DNA from: Jejubacter sp036620675
GTDB taxonomy: Bacteria; Pseudomonadota; Gammaproteobacteria; Enterobacterales; Enterobacteriaceae
Direction: 5' to 3' (one strand)
NCBI GenBank assembly: GCA_036620675.1
Contig: JAZHEE010000005.1
Length of the DNA stretch: 64,000 nucleotides
The notes below the pieces were generated by a model. The model was not told the origin of the DNA. It made no database searches and saw only the letters and a program-made list of their open reading frames with translations. The position numbers and the translations under genes were made by a program. Positions within the stretch are counted from its first letter, which is position 1; every line of letters starts with the position of its first letter. This document shows, one piece after another, positions 16,327 to 25,989 of this stretch.

Positions 16327-17799
16327 ATGTCCCGCCTGGGAGAACAACAAATCTGGATAGACGGTCAGTACGTGGCCTGCCACAGCGGCGCCACCTTTGA
16401 CACCATCAACCCGGCCAACGGCGAAGTGCTGGCTCAGGTTCACGAAGCGGGCGAGCATGAGGTGAATCTGGCGGTAGAGGCGGCCAGCCGCGGCCAGAAA
16501 GTCTGGGCGGCGATGAGCGCCATGGAGCGCTCGCGTATCCTGCGCCGCGCCGTGGAGATTTTGCGCAGCCGCAACGACGAACTGGCTGCCCTGGAAACCC
16601 TGGATACCGGTAAGCCGTTCAGTGAAACCGCCAGCGTTGATATCGTTACCGGCGCTGACGTACTCGAATATTACGCAGGCCTGGTACCGGCCCTGGAAGG
16701 CCAGCAGATCCCGCTGCGCGATACCTCGTTTGTCTATACCCGCCGCGAACCGCTGGGCGTGGTGGCCGGTATCGGCGCCTGGAACTACCCGATTCAGATA
16801 GCGCTATGGAAGTCGGCGCCGGCCCTGGCGGCGGGCAACGCCATGATCTTTAAACCCAGCGAGGTAACGCCGCTGACCGCGCTGCGCCTGGCGGAGATCT
16901 ATAAAGAAGCGGGATTGCCGGATGGGGTGTTTAACGTTCTGCCGGGTCGCGGCCCGGTGACCGGCCAGCTACTGACCGAGCATCCCGGCATCGCTAAGGT
17001 TTCGTTTACCGGTGGCGTCGCCAGCGGCAAGAAAGTGATGGCGAACGCCGCTGGCTCGACCCTTAAAGAGGTGACTATGGAGCTGGGGGGGAAATCGCCG
17101 CTGATTATCTGTGATGACGCCGATCTCGATCTGGCCGCAGACATCGCCATGATGGCCAACTTCTACAGCTCGGGTCAGGTTTGTACCAACGGCACCCGGG
17201 TGTTCGTACCGGCCGCTATGAAAGAAGCGCTGGAGCAGCGCCTGCTGGAGCGGGTGGCGCGCATTAAGGCGGGCGATCTGATGGATCCGGCCACTAACTT
17301 TGGGCCGATGGTGAGCTTCCCGCATCGCGATAACGTGCTGCGCTATATCGAAAGCGGCAAGGCTCAGGGCGCGCGTCTGCTGTGCGGCGGCGGTCGGCTG
17401 GAAGGCGCGGAGTTCGACAAAGGCGCCTGGGTGGCGCCGACCATCTTCACCGACTGCCGCGACGATATGACCATCGTTCAGGAAGAGATCTTTGGCCCGG
17501 TGATGTCTCTGCTCAGTTATGACAGCGAAGAAGAAGCGATTCGTCGCGCCAATGATACCGATTATGGTCTGGCGGCTGGCGTAGTCACCGGCGAACTCAA
17601 CCGCGCACACCGCATTATTCATCAGCTGGAAGCAGGCATTTGCTGGATCAACACCTGGGGCGAATCCCCGGCGGAAATGCCGGTGGGGGGCTACAAGCAT
17701 TCCGGCATCGGGCGCGAAAATGGCCTGATGACGCTTACAAGCTACACCCGGGTGAAATCCATTCAGCTGGAGATGGACCGCTTTCAGTCGGTCTTTTGA
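16327..17799 (+). CDS. betB: betaine aldehyde dehydrogenase
   Basis: This 490-residue NAD(P)-dependent aldehyde dehydrogenase oxidises betaine aldehyde to glycine betaine. The catalytic glutamate lies in MELGGKSP (Glu252) and the catalytic cysteine in SGQVCTNGTRVF (Cys286). The NAD-binding FTGGVASGKKVM segment lies between N and catalytic domains. WGESPAEMPVGGYKHSGIGRENG near the end is the BADH signature. AGGAGTAGCT supplies the ribosome site. It works after BetA in the two-step osmoprotectant pathway. Confidence 0.95.
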   Translation: MSRLGEQQIWIDGQYVACHSGATFDTINPANGEVLAQVHEAGEHEVNLAVEAASRGQKVWAAMSAMERSRILRRAVEILRSRNDELAALETLDTGKPFSETASVDIVTGADVLEYYAGLVPALEGQQIPLRDTSFVYTRREPLGVVAGIGAWNYPIQIALWKSAPALAAGNAMIFKPSEVTPLTALRLAEIYKEAGLPDGVFNVLPGRGPVTGQLLTEHPGIAKVSFTGGVASGKKVMANAAGSTLKEVTMELGGKSPLIICDDADLDLAADIAMMANFYSSGQVCTNGTRVFVPAAMKEALEQRLLERVARIKAGDLMDPATNFGPMVSFPHRDNVLRYIESGKAQGARLLCGGGRLEGAEFDKGAWVAPTIFTDCRDDMTIVQEEIFGPVMSLLSYDSEEEAIRRANDTDYGLAAGVVTGELNRAHRIIHQLEAGICWINTWGESPAEMPVGGYKHSGIGRENGLMTLTSYTRVKSIQLEMDRFQSVF

Positions 17800-17823
17800 T
17801 TAACCTAACCTACGGAGCGACAC

Positions 17824-19512
17824 GTGGAATTTGATTACATCATTATCGGAGCCGGATCCGCAGGTAACGTACTGGCAACCCGTTTAACCGAAGACAGCGA
17901 AACCACCGTTCTGCTACTGGAAGCGGGGGGCCCCGATTACCGATTTGATTTTCGCACCCAGATGCCCGCCGCTCTGGCATATCCGCTTCAGGGGCGGCGC
18001 TATAACTGGGCTTACGAAACCGATCCCGAGCCCTATATGAATAACCGCCGCATGGAGTGTGGCCGGGGTAAGGGGCTGGGCGGCTCTTCGTTGATCAACG
18101 GCATGTGCTACATTCGCGGCAACGCGATGGATCTGGATAACTGGGCTAAAACCCCCGGTCTGGAAGACTGGAGCTACCTGGACTGCCTGCCTTATTACCG
18201 CAAGGCGGAAAGCCGCGATATCGGCCCCAATGACTGGCACGGCGGCGATGGCCCGGTTTCGGTCGCCACCCCGAAGAACGGCAACAACCCGCTGTTTCAC
18301 GCTATGGTGGAAGCCGGCGTGCAGGCGGGATACCCACGCACCGACGATCTCAACGGCTATCAGCAGGAAGGCTTCGGGCCGATGGATCGTACCGTTACGC
18401 CGTCCGGCCGTCGTGCCAGCACCGCGCGCGGCTATCTGGATCAGGCTAAAGGACGGGCGAATCTGACCATAGTGACCCACGCCATCACCGACCGCATTCT
18501 GTTTGAAGGCAAGCGGGCGGTGGGCGTTGAGTTTTACGAAGGTGAAAGCAGCACCATTATCAGCCAGGCGACGGCAAAGCGCGAAGTACTGCTGTGCGCC
18601 GGGGCTATCGCTTCGCCGCAGATCCTGCAGCGTTCCGGCGTTGGCCCGGCAGATTTTCTGCAAAGCATGGGGATTCCGGTAGTTCATGACCTGCCCGGCG
18701 TAGGTGAAAACCTGCAGGATCACCTGGAGATGTACCTTCAGTACGAGTGTAAAGAGCCGATATCGCTCTATCCGGCCCTGAAATGGTGGAACCAGCCGAA
18801 AATCGGCGCCGAATGGCTGTTCGGCGGTACCGGTATCGGCGCCAGCAATCAGTTCGAAGCGGGCGGTTTTATCCGCAGCCGTGAAGCCTTCGAATGGCCG
18901 AACATTCAGTACCACTTCCTGCCGGTGGCTATTAACTATAACGGCTCTAACGCGGTAAACGAGCATGGATTCCAGTGCCATGTCGGCTCCATGCGTTCGC
19001 CGAGCCGCGGACGGGTACGGCTGAAGTCCCGGGACCCGAATGAGCATCCGAGCATCCTGTTTAACTACATGTCCACCGAGCAGGACTGGCAGGAGTTCCG
19101 CGATGCGATTCGCATCACCCGTGAAATTATGAACCAGCCCGCGCTGGACAAATATCGCGGTCGCGAAATCAGTCCCGGCGAGGATTGTCAGACCGATGAA
19201 CAGCTGGACGAGTTCGTGCGCAACCACGCCGAAACGGCGTTCCACCCGTGCGGCAGTTGTAAAATGGGCAGCGATGAGATGGCGGTGGTCGATAACCAGG
19301 GGCGGGTACAGGGTATGGAGGGACTGCGGGTGGTGGATGCTTCCATTATGCCGCAAATTGTCACCGGTAACCTGAACGCCACGACGATTATGATTGGTGA
19401 GAAGATAGCCGATCGCATTCGCGGCCATCAGCCGTTACCGCGCAGTGAAGCAAAATACTATGTGGCGGGGGATGCGCCGGTGCGTCGGGAGCCGATGCGC
19501 AAAGTCTCCTGA
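17824..19512 (+). CDS. betA: choline dehydrogenase
   Basis: This 562-residue GMC-family FAD flavoprotein is membrane-associated and oxidises choline to betaine aldehyde, feeding electrons to the respiratory chain. The FAD motif DYIIIGAGSAGNVLATRL starts at residue 4. GMC signature 1 is visible as GKGLGGSSLINGMCYIRGN (residues 82-100). The catalytic histidine region is AETAFHPCGSCKMG, and NLNATTIMIGEKIAD lies near the C terminus. It starts 24 bases after betB and is followed by a strong terminator. The start codon is GTG, with GGAGCG upstream. Confidence 0.95.
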   Translation: MEFDYIIIGAGSAGNVLATRLTEDSETTVLLLEAGGPDYRFDFRTQMPAALAYPLQGRRYNWAYETDPEPYMNNRRMECGRGKGLGGSSLINGMCYIRGNAMDLDNWAKTPGLEDWSYLDCLPYYRKAESRDIGPNDWHGGDGPVSVATPKNGNNPLFHAMVEAGVQAGYPRTDDLNGYQQEGFGPMDRTVTPSGRRASTARGYLDQAKGRANLTIVTHAITDRILFEGKRAVGVEFYEGESSTIISQATAKREVLLCAGAIASPQILQRSGVGPADFLQSMGIPVVHDLPGVGENLQDHLEMYLQYECKEPISLYPALKWWNQPKIGAEWLFGGTGIGASNQFEAGGFIRSREAFEWPNIQYHFLPVAINYNGSNAVNEHGFQCHVGSMRSPSRGRVRLKSRDPNEHPSILFNYMSTEQDWQEFRDAIRITREIMNQPALDKYRGREISPGEDCQTDEQLDEFVRNHAETAFHPCGSCKMGSDEMAVVDNQGRVQGMEGLRVVDASIMPQIVTGNLNATTIMIGEKIADRIRGHQPLPRSEAKYYVAGDAPVRREPMRKVS

Positions 19513-19516
19513 CAAT

Positions 19517-19542
19517 AAAAGCCGGCCATTCAGCCGGCTTTT
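19517..19542. terminator. terminator of betIBA
   Basis: A 10-bp perfect stem AAAAGCCGGC (19517-19526)/GCCGGCTTTT (19533-19542) with loop CATTCA lies five bases after the betA stop and ends in T4. Confidence 0.85.
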
Positions 19543-19564
19543 ATTATGAGACATCAGAAAATAA

Positions 19565-19594
19565 AAAAGGCAGGCTGCCCATTGCCTGCCTTTT
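19565..19594. terminator. terminator of the OmpX-like gene
   Basis: An 11-bp perfect stem AAAAGGCAGGC (19565-19575)/GCCTGCCTTTT (19584-19594) lies just after the stop of the minus-strand porin gene. It can act in both directions. Confidence 0.85.
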
Positions 19595-19607
19595 ATCATT
19601 ATTGATA

Positions 19608-20150
19608 TCAGAACTGATAACCGACACCCAGATTCCAGGTGCCGACCTGAATATCGCCTGCTGCGCCATATTCATAACCAGCATCAATAACCCAGTTCTG
19701 ATAGGGGTTAAACTGTAGACCTGCACCATAAATAAACAGGGAGTCATCACTGGTGCTGTGTTTATGCGCGGTATTATATTTACTGCGCGCATAGCCATAA
19801 CCGATATCGCCGTAGACGCTGACCCAGTCGTTAATACGATAGGTCGGCCCGGCTTTTACCGAAAAGTAGTGATGATTGCCGTGTCCATCGCCGGCACCGT
19901 GACGGGCGCTGTCGCTAAAAGAGGTGCCGGTATAGGTGATGCCGCTCATCAGCCCCCAGTTATCGTCGAACTCATAGCGGTACTGCAACTGGGCGCCTTT
20001 GGCGTCGTCTCCGTGGCTGTGGTTAAAGTGGCTTTGCGCATAGCTTAATGAAACGCTGCTATCGCCAGCCGCTGCATTGGCAGCTACTGAGACGGAACTT
20101 AATGCCAGAGCCAGGGTCATAGCTGATACGTAAGTCATTTTTTTCATCAT
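19608..20150 (-). CDS. OmpX/Ail/PagC-like outer membrane protein
   Basis: This 180-residue protein has a signal peptide (cleavage likely after VAANA, near residue 26). An eight-stranded beta-barrel pattern of alternating residues follows and ends in Phe (LGVGYQF), the outer-membrane assembly signature. KAGPTYRINDWVSVYGDIGYGYAR and NWVIDAGYEYGA are typical of the OmpX/Ail family. Loops are His/Asp-rich (HFNHSHGDD, HGAGDGHGNHHY), which is unusual for the family. Family members act in adhesion, serum resistance or envelope stress. Two tandem ATGs are present; AAGGTAAAC supports either. Confidence 0.88.
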   Translation of the reverse strand: MMKKMTYVSAMTLALALSSVSVAANAAAGDSSVSLSYAQSHFNHSHGDDAKGAQLQYRYEFDDNWGLMSGITYTGTSFSDSARHGAGDGHGNHHYFSVKAGPTYRINDWVSVYGDIGYGYARSKYNTAHKHSTSDDSLFIYGAGLQFNPYQNWVIDAGYEYGAAGDIQVGTWNLGVGYQF

Positions 20151-20375
20151 GTTTACCTTCTGCTTTCTTTTTTAATTAATACATCCTTGGGTGTCGATGT
20201 ATTAATTCTGTAGCGTTCGGCAGAGTCTGGTTTAACATTTTGTGATGGCTTTTTATCTTAGTCGTTCAGCGTTGAGCTTCTGTTGATGTTATTTTAACGG
20301 CCAGTAATAATTAAGCGCATTTATTGTCTGTTATGACATTTTTTGTATAAATCCCGAATGGCGTCGGGGAAATAA

Positions 20376-20411
20376 AATAACGGGCGCGGCAATCAGACCG
20401 CGCCCGTTATT
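20376..20411. terminator. strong bidirectional terminator after treF
   Basis: A 14-bp perfect stem AATAACGGGCGCGG (20376-20389)/CCGCGCCCGTTATT (20398-20411) overlaps the first base of the treF stop. The roughly 225 bases between it and the OmpX-like start are AT-rich and should hold that gene's promoter. Confidence 0.85.
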
Positions 20412-22063
20412 TACGATGGTTCACCATATAATCCGATTAACCGTCGTACCACGCCGTTGGTCCAGCCGAAACCATCCTGCAATGGATATTCGCCGCCGCC
20501 CCCTTCGTGAGGCGTGGCATCGGCGATATGGTACTTTTCAATCAGCTTATGGTGGCTGCGGTAAACGTGATTCACGGTCTTCAGCCAGCGTCGGGCGATA
20601 TCATCCGCCAGCGCGTCGTGGCCGTAGCGCTTAAAGCCCTGAATCGCCATCCACTGTAACGGCGCCCAGCCGTTCGGCTTATCCCACTGTTCGCCGGTCT
20701 GATACTCGGTAGCCAGCAAACCGCCCGGAGTCAGCAGTCGCTCCTGCACGGCGGTCTTCATACGTTCTGCCTGGGCGTGGGTGGCCAGTTCCACATACAG
20801 CGGCACTATCCCGGCGGCTGAAAAGAGACCTGGTCGCTGGCGACGCCAGTCGTAGTCGCGAAAGCAGCCCTCTTCATCATCCCACAGATATCGGGTGATA
20901 GCGGCGCGCCGCAGCTCCGCGCGCTGGCGAAACTGCGCTTCGGTGGTTTTATCTTTCTCCAGCGCCGACAGATTAGCGATAGTGGTTTCCAGCTTGTAGA
21001 GAAACGCGTTGAGATCCACCGGAATAAACTGCGTGGTACGAATGCTGGCCAGCCGGTTGCTGTCGCGCAGCCAGCGCGATGAATAGTCCCAGCCGGACGC
21101 CGCACCGGCCCGTAGATCCCGGTAGACCTGGCCTGGCGGGCGCCCGGACTGCCGGGCGGTTTCCACATCCTCGCGCCAGGACTCGTCGCGCGGCGTGTCC
21201 CTGTCGTCCCAGTAACGGTTAAGCAGCGTACCGTCCGGCATGCAGACCACATGGCGGTAGGCCTGATTCAGCGACAGCGATCCGGCGCCGTCCATCCAGA
21301 AAGCGTACTCCATATGCAGATGGGGCAGGTAACGCCGGGCGCCGCGCACGCCGTCTTCTTCAAACAGTTCAACCATTAGCGCGAATACCGGCGGCTGAGA
21401 GCGTCCCAGATAGTAGGTTCGGTTGCCGTTCGGAATATGGCCATAGGTTTCAATCATCCACGCAAAGTTATCCGCCATACAGCGCAGTAGATCGTCACGG
21501 CCGCTTTCACTCAGCCCCAGCATAGTGAAGTAGGAGTCCCAGTAATAGGCTTCGCCGAAACGCCCCCCGGGCACTATGTAAGGTTGAGGCAGCGCCAGTA
21601 GTGATGACCAGGGAAGATGCTCGTGCGGCTCCCGGGTCAGCACCGGCCACAGACTGTCGATATGCTCTTTCAGAGAATGACTGGGATTAGAGACGTACTC
21701 GCTGTGATGGCTTTCCGGCATCCAGAAGTGCTGGTCCACAAAGCGACGCAGATCGAAGTCGGGCTTGCGGCGCACTTTGCGATAGCGAATCAGAATATCG
21801 AGCGGATCCATTTTCGGCGCGCAGTCGGGGAAGGTTTTGCTGTCGGCGAAGATGCGCGCCGCCTGCACGTGTTCAAACAGTTCCAGATAGCGATCTGCAG
21901 GCGTCAGAGCGTCGGAGGCCGGTAGCCCCTCAATCATCTCCGGTTCCGGCTCCGCTTCAATCATGGCATCCAGTTTTAATTCGCAGGGGTCGAGTTCAAA
22001 CAGAATCTCTTCTTCGGCATCCGCTTCCGATATTCCCACAACGTTTAATTTCTGGTTGGGCAT
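20411..22063 (-). CDS. treF: cytoplasmic trehalase
   Basis: This 550-residue GH37 enzyme splits trehalose into two glucose units in the cytoplasm. Both trehalase signatures are present: PGGRFGEAYYWDSYFTMLGL (about residues 167-186) and QWDKPNGWAPLQWMAIQG (near 460). The glycine-rich GGGGEYPLQDGFGWTNGV lies near the C terminus. The start MPNQKLNVVG gives a length matching E. coli TreF (549); an upstream ATG would add 24 unlike residues. GGAGG lies 11 bases upstream. The lack of a signal peptide distinguishes it from periplasmic TreA. Its presence near bet genes fits osmoprotectant turnover, but they are separate units. Confidence 0.94.
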   Translation of the reverse strand: MPNQKLNVVGISEADAEEEILFELDPCELKLDAMIEAEPEPEMIEGLPASDALTPADRYLELFEHVQAARIFADSKTFPDCAPKMDPLDILIRYRKVRRKPDFDLRRFVDQHFWMPESHHSEYVSNPSHSLKEHIDSLWPVLTREPHEHLPWSSLLALPQPYIVPGGRFGEAYYWDSYFTMLGLSESGRDDLLRCMADNFAWMIETYGHIPNGNRTYYLGRSQPPVFALMVELFEEDGVRGARRYLPHLHMEYAFWMDGAGSLSLNQAYRHVVCMPDGTLLNRYWDDRDTPRDESWREDVETARQSGRPPGQVYRDLRAGAASGWDYSSRWLRDSNRLASIRTTQFIPVDLNAFLYKLETTIANLSALEKDKTTEAQFRQRAELRRAAITRYLWDDEEGCFRDYDWRRQRPGLFSAAGIVPLYVELATHAQAERMKTAVQERLLTPGGLLATEYQTGEQWDKPNGWAPLQWMAIQGFKRYGHDALADDIARRWLKTVNHVYRSHHKLIEKYHIADATPHEGGGGEYPLQDGFGWTNGVVRRLIGLYGEPS

Positions 22064-22230
22064 GGTGATAATGACCTCCGGACTGCTGTCGTCATATAAG
22101 GGCATTCGGCCCTGGCTACCAGTTAAGCGTAGCATTCACCGGGTGAGGGGGCGGCTGGATTCGCCTGAATCCCTGGCTGGTTCAGGCGTAACGCGGGGCT
22201 TTTTTTGTAACATAACCTGTACCTGCGGAA

Positions 22231-23028
22231 TTAACCGGTCGCCCGTTGCGCGTTCAACCCCTCGCCAATTTTATCCGCCACCCGGTTTAACGCCGACAGA
22301 TGCCGCTCTACCGCCTGCTCCACGCTCATGGCGCTGGCGATCCAGATAAGATTCAGGCTACCAATGGCCCGGTCGCCGTGACGTAGCGGTACGGCGATGG
22401 CGGCGATTTTTTCTTCAAGCCGCCAGCCCCGATAGTTTTCGCCAAAACCGTTGGCGCGAATGCGGCGCAGCAATGCCGCCAGGCGTATTGGCTCCCGGGC
22501 CAGTTGATTTTCTTCACCGGGCTTTTGCGCCAGCAGTTCAATAATCCGTTCCCGCTCGTTGTCTGCGCAAAAGGCCAGCCAGGTGAGGCCGGCGGCGGTC
22601 AGCAGAATAGGCAGACGACGGCCGACCATGGCACGGTGGAAGGAGAGCCGGCTGAAGCGATGGGTGGTTTCACGCACCACCATGGCGTCGACATCCGGAG
22701 TACAGACGTCGGTGGGCCAGACCACTTCGCTCAGCAGATCCCCCAGTAGCGGCGCCGCCAGCAATGAAACCCACTGTTCGTCGCGAAAGCCTTCACTCAG
22801 TTCGCGCACTTTCAGGGTCAGACGGAAGCTGTCATCCGACAGGCTACGGCGCAGATAGCCCTCATGGACCAGGGTTTCCAGTAGTCGCCTGACCGTGGTG
22901 CGATGCAGGCCGGTCAGGCGCGCCAGTTCGCTGGCGCTGGCGCCACCGTCAAGGTGATTCAGAGTATTGAGCAGGGTCAAACCGCGGGTCAGACCGCGTA
23001 CATTTTTGTAATCGGCATTATGAGTCAT
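22231..23028 (-). CDS. mhpR: IclR-family activator MhpR
   Basis: This 265-residue IclR-type regulator has an N-terminal winged helix (ASELARLTGLHRTTVRRLLETL, residues 32-53) and a C-terminal effector domain (VVRETTHRFSRLSFHRAMVGRRLPIL order). In E. coli MhpR activates mhpABCDFE with 3-(3-hydroxyphenyl)propionate or related acids. The sequence agrees closely with E. coli MhpR as remembered but ends about 10 residues sooner. It is divergent from mhpA across a 324-base region holding its operator. Confidence 0.94.
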   Translation of the reverse strand: MTHNADYKNVRGLTRGLTLLNTLNHLDGGASASELARLTGLHRTTVRRLLETLVHEGYLRRSLSDDSFRLTLKVRELSEGFRDEQWVSLLAAPLLGDLLSEVVWPTDVCTPDVDAMVVRETTHRFSRLSFHRAMVGRRLPILLTAAGLTWLAFCADNERERIIELLAQKPGEENQLAREPIRLAALLRRIRANGFGENYRGWRLEEKIAAIAVPLRHGDRAIGSLNLIWIASAMSVEQAVERHLSALNRVADKIGEGLNAQRATG

Positions 23029-23352
23029 ATCACCAAATCCTGACTAAATCCTTATAAATCATAAAAGTGCACCAGGTGCACAGCGCATGACTTTTTCATT
23101 GTCGCTGTTGCTGCGTAAATGTTAAAGATATTTAACAAGAAAATAACAACAACTCTGACCCTGCACCGCAAATCGCTTCGTCACGGGTTATCCGGCCTGC
23201 TGACTCCACGCCTTTCGGTGCTGTCGACCTGAAACGACGCCGCGCCTGCACAGTAAGAGGCGCGTAAAACGCAACCCGGCTTTTCCTTCCGCCTGCGGGA
23301 GAGGGCCGCCCCTTGCCGAAAAACGGCGGGGAGAGCGCATGGAGGTAATGCA
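23029..23352. promoter_or_regulatory. mhpR-mhpA divergent control region
   Basis: This 324-base region carries the palindromic MhpR site at 23067-23081, close to mhpR. About 270 bases then lead to mhpA, which has a strong GGAGG site. The mhpA-proximal half (from about 23150) is GC-rich with several short inverted repeats and could be a long 5' leader. I did not find a convincing CRP site, which E. coli has here. Confidence 0.6.
23067..23081. promoter_or_regulatory. MhpR operator
   Basis: GTGCACC-A-GGTGCAC is a perfect 7-bp inverted repeat around one base and matches the remembered E. coli MhpR-binding palindrome. Confidence 0.8.
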
Positions 23353-25020
23353 ATGACTCAAACCACGACGGATATCGCTCCGGGTACCGATTACCGCTGC
23401 GATGTCGCCATTCTTGGGGCCGGGCCAGTGGGCCTGACCATCGCCAACTACCTGGGGCAGATGGGAATTCAGGTGCTGGTTATCGAAAAGCTGGAGGCGC
23501 TTATCGACTACCCGCGCGCTATCGGTATTGATGACGAAGCACTGCGCGCCATGCAGTCCATTGGGCTGATTGACGAGGTGCTACCGCACACCACGCCACG
23601 CCACGCGATGCGCTTTCTGACTCCGAAAGGGCGCTGCTTTGCCGATATCCAGCCGATGACCGATGAGTTCGGCTGGCCACGCCGCAACGCCTTTATTCAG
23701 CCTCTGGTCGATGCCGTTCTGCACCGTGGCCTTGCGCGTTTTCCCAACGTAGAGGTGCTGTTTTCCCGGGAGGTTAAACAGTTCAGCCAGCGTAATGACG
23801 ACGTTCATCTGGAAATGACGGCGCCGGACGGACGTCGTGAACGGGTACGGGCCGGCCGGCTGGTGGCCTGCGATGGCGGCAGCAGTACGGTGCGCCGGGA
23901 ACTGGGCATCTCGTTTGAAGGTAAAACCGCCCCTAATCAGTGGATCGTTATCGATATCGCCAACGATCCGCTGGGCTCGCCCCATGTTTATATGTGCTGC
24001 GATCCGGTACGCCCCTGGGTGTCGGCCGCGCTGCCCCACGGCGTGCGCCGCTTTGAATTTATGGTGATGCCGGGTGAAACCGAAGCGCAGCTCAGCCAGC
24101 CGGAAAATATGCGCCGCCTGCTGGAAAAGGCACTGCCGGATCCTGACCGGGTAGAGCTGATACGCCAGCGGGTCTACACCCACAATGCGCGGCTGGCCGG
24201 GCGCTTTCGTGAAGGGCGCATCCTGCTGGCGGGGGATGCCGCCCACATTATGCCAGTGTGGCAGGGCCAGGGGTATAACAGCGGTATTCGCGACGCATTC
24301 AACCTGGCCTGGAAGCTGGCGCTGGTGGTGCAGGGTAAGGCCGGGGACGCATTGCTGGATACCTACCAGCAGGAGCGTCGCGACCATGCGAAGGCGATGA
24401 TCGATCTTTCGGTTACCGCAGGGCACGTGCTGGCTCCGCCGAAGCGCTGGCTTGGCACGCTACGCGACGCCGTCACCTGGGCGATGAATGCGCTACCGCC
24501 AGTCAAACGCTATTTCCTGGAGATGCGTTTCAAACCGATGCCGCGCTATCACAGCGGCGCGCTGGTGCTGCCGGAAAAGGGCGCCAGAACCACGCCGGTC
24601 GGCAGGATGTTTATTCAGCCGCGCGTAAGCCGGGCCAGGGGGGATAGCGTCCTGCTGGATGACTTGATTGGCCCAAACTTTGCGGTGGTGGGCTGGGGCA
24701 CCAATCCACTGCACTGGTTGAGCGAAGAGCAGATCGCCCGCTGGCGCACCAGAGGCGCGGTCTTTATTCAGGCAGTACCGGACGAACAGCTGGCGAACAA
24801 CCCGGGTGAACGGCAGGGGCCGCTGTGGATCGGCGATCCCGAGGATCGGCTGCGTAAATGGTTTGCCGCTATTCCGGATTCGGTAGCGGTACTGCGCCCC
24901 GACCGCTTTGTCGCCGCCACCGCTATTCCCCAGACCCTGGGAACGACCCTGGACGCTCTGGAGCGCGCCATGACCCTGAACCAGCCTGAACTTCAACAAT
25001 CCGTCGATAAGGTGGCCTGA
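23353..25020 (+). CDS. mhpA: 3-(3-hydroxyphenyl)propionate 2-hydroxylase
   Basis: This 555-residue FAD monooxygenase hydroxylates 3-(3-hydroxyphenyl)propionate (and 3-hydroxycinnamate) to the 2,3-dihydroxy compound with NADH and oxygen. The ADP-binding motif VAILGAGPVGLTIANYLGQMG (split, residues 18-38) is followed by the DG motif (LVACDGGSSTVRRELG, near 172-187). The GD motif is GRILLAGDAAHIMPVWQGQG (near 288-307). Length agrees with E. coli MhpA (554). A GGAGGTAATGCA site precedes the ATG. It is first of the seven-gene catabolic operon. Confidence 0.95.
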   Translation: MTQTTTDIAPGTDYRCDVAILGAGPVGLTIANYLGQMGIQVLVIEKLEALIDYPRAIGIDDEALRAMQSIGLIDEVLPHTTPRHAMRFLTPKGRCFADIQPMTDEFGWPRRNAFIQPLVDAVLHRGLARFPNVEVLFSREVKQFSQRNDDVHLEMTAPDGRRERVRAGRLVACDGGSSTVRRELGISFEGKTAPNQWIVIDIANDPLGSPHVYMCCDPVRPWVSAALPHGVRRFEFMVMPGETEAQLSQPENMRRLLEKALPDPDRVELIRQRVYTHNARLAGRFREGRILLAGDAAHIMPVWQGQGYNSGIRDAFNLAWKLALVVQGKAGDALLDTYQQERRDHAKAMIDLSVTAGHVLAPPKRWLGTLRDAVTWAMNALPPVKRYFLEMRFKPMPRYHSGALVLPEKGARTTPVGRMFIQPRVSRARGDSVLLDDLIGPNFAVVGWGTNPLHWLSEEQIARWRTRGAVFIQAVPDEQLANNPGERQGPLWIGDPEDRLRKWFAAIPDSVAVLRPDRFVAATAIPQTLGTTLDALERAMTLNQPELQQSVDKVA

Positions 25021-25023
25021 ATC

Positions 25024-25971
25024 GTGAACGCTTATCTGCACTGTCTTTCCCACACCCCGCTGGTGGGCTATTACGATCCGGCCCCCGAAGTACTGGCCGA
25101 GGTGGAAAATACCATTGCTCAGGCCCGGGCGCGCATTGCCGCCTTCGATCCCGAACTGGTGGTGCTGTTTGCACCGGATCACTACAACGGCTTTTTCTAC
25201 GACGTGATGCCGCCGTTCTGCCTGGGCGTGGGCTGCCATGCCATCGGCGACTTTAAGAGCCTGGCCGGGCCGATTTCGGTACCGACCGAACTGGCCGAAG
25301 CCTGCGCCGCCCGCTTGATGGATGAAGATATCGATATGGCGGTCTCTTACTGCATGCAGGTGGATCACGGTTTCGCCCAGCCGCTGGAGTTTCTGTTAGG
25401 CGGGCTGGAAGCGCGCCCGGTGCTGCCGGTCTTTATTAACGGCGTAGCGCCGCCGATGCCCGGTTTCCGCCGCGCCCGTCTGATGGGCGAAGCCGTGGGG
25501 CGCTTTACCCGCTCCCTGAATAAGCGGGTGCTGTTTCTGGGATCGGGCGGGCTTTCGCACCAGCCGCCGGTACCGGAACTGGCGAAGGCGGATGCCCATA
25601 TGCGCGATCGGCTGCTGGGCAGCGGCAGGCAGCTGTCGGCGGACGAGCGTCAGAAGCGCCAGAGCCGTACCATCAGCGCCGCTAAAGCCTTTGTGCAGGA
25701 TCAGAACACGCTCTATCCCCTGAATCCTCAGTGGGATAACCACTTCCTTGACCTGCTTAGCGACGGCCAGACCGAGAGTCTGGACGCGGTGAGCAACGAC
25801 CATTTGTCAACCCTGGCGGGGAAATCCAGCCACGAAATTAAAACCTGGGTGGCCGCTTTCGCCGCGCTTTCCACCTTTGGCAACTATCGCACCGAAGGGC
25901 GTTACTACCGGGAAATTCCAGAATGGATTGCCGGTTTCGCCTCGCTAAGCGCCGCCCCGAGCCATAACTAA
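25024..25971 (+). CDS. mhpB: 2,3-dihydroxyphenylpropionate/2,3-dihydroxycinnamate 1,2-dioxygenase
   Basis: This 315-residue class III (LigB-type) extradiol dioxygenase opens the catechol ring between carbons 1 and 2 of the side-chain-bearing ring. Conserved iron and acid-base histidines lie in HCLSHTPLVGYYDP (near residue 6-10), FAPDHYNGFFYD (near 51), and CMQVDHGFAQPLEF (near 115). LGSGGLSHQPPVPE is another family signature. The start is GTG, three bases after the mhpA stop. Length equals the E. coli enzyme (314) within one residue. Confidence 0.95.
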   Translation: MNAYLHCLSHTPLVGYYDPAPEVLAEVENTIAQARARIAAFDPELVVLFAPDHYNGFFYDVMPPFCLGVGCHAIGDFKSLAGPISVPTELAEACAARLMDEDIDMAVSYCMQVDHGFAQPLEFLLGGLEARPVLPVFINGVAPPMPGFRRARLMGEAVGRFTRSLNKRVLFLGSGGLSHQPPVPELAKADAHMRDRLLGSGRQLSADERQKRQSRTISAAKAFVQDQNTLYPLNPQWDNHFLDLLSDGQTESLDAVSNDHLSTLAGKSSHEIKTWVAAFAALSTFGNYRTEGRYYREIPEWIAGFASLSAAPSHN

Positions 25972-25989
25972 CTGACCTGGAGAACGATC

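Noticed and set aside
17914..19428. 504-codon minus-strand frame opposite betA
   Set aside because: Antisense shadow of a well-supported choline dehydrogenase.
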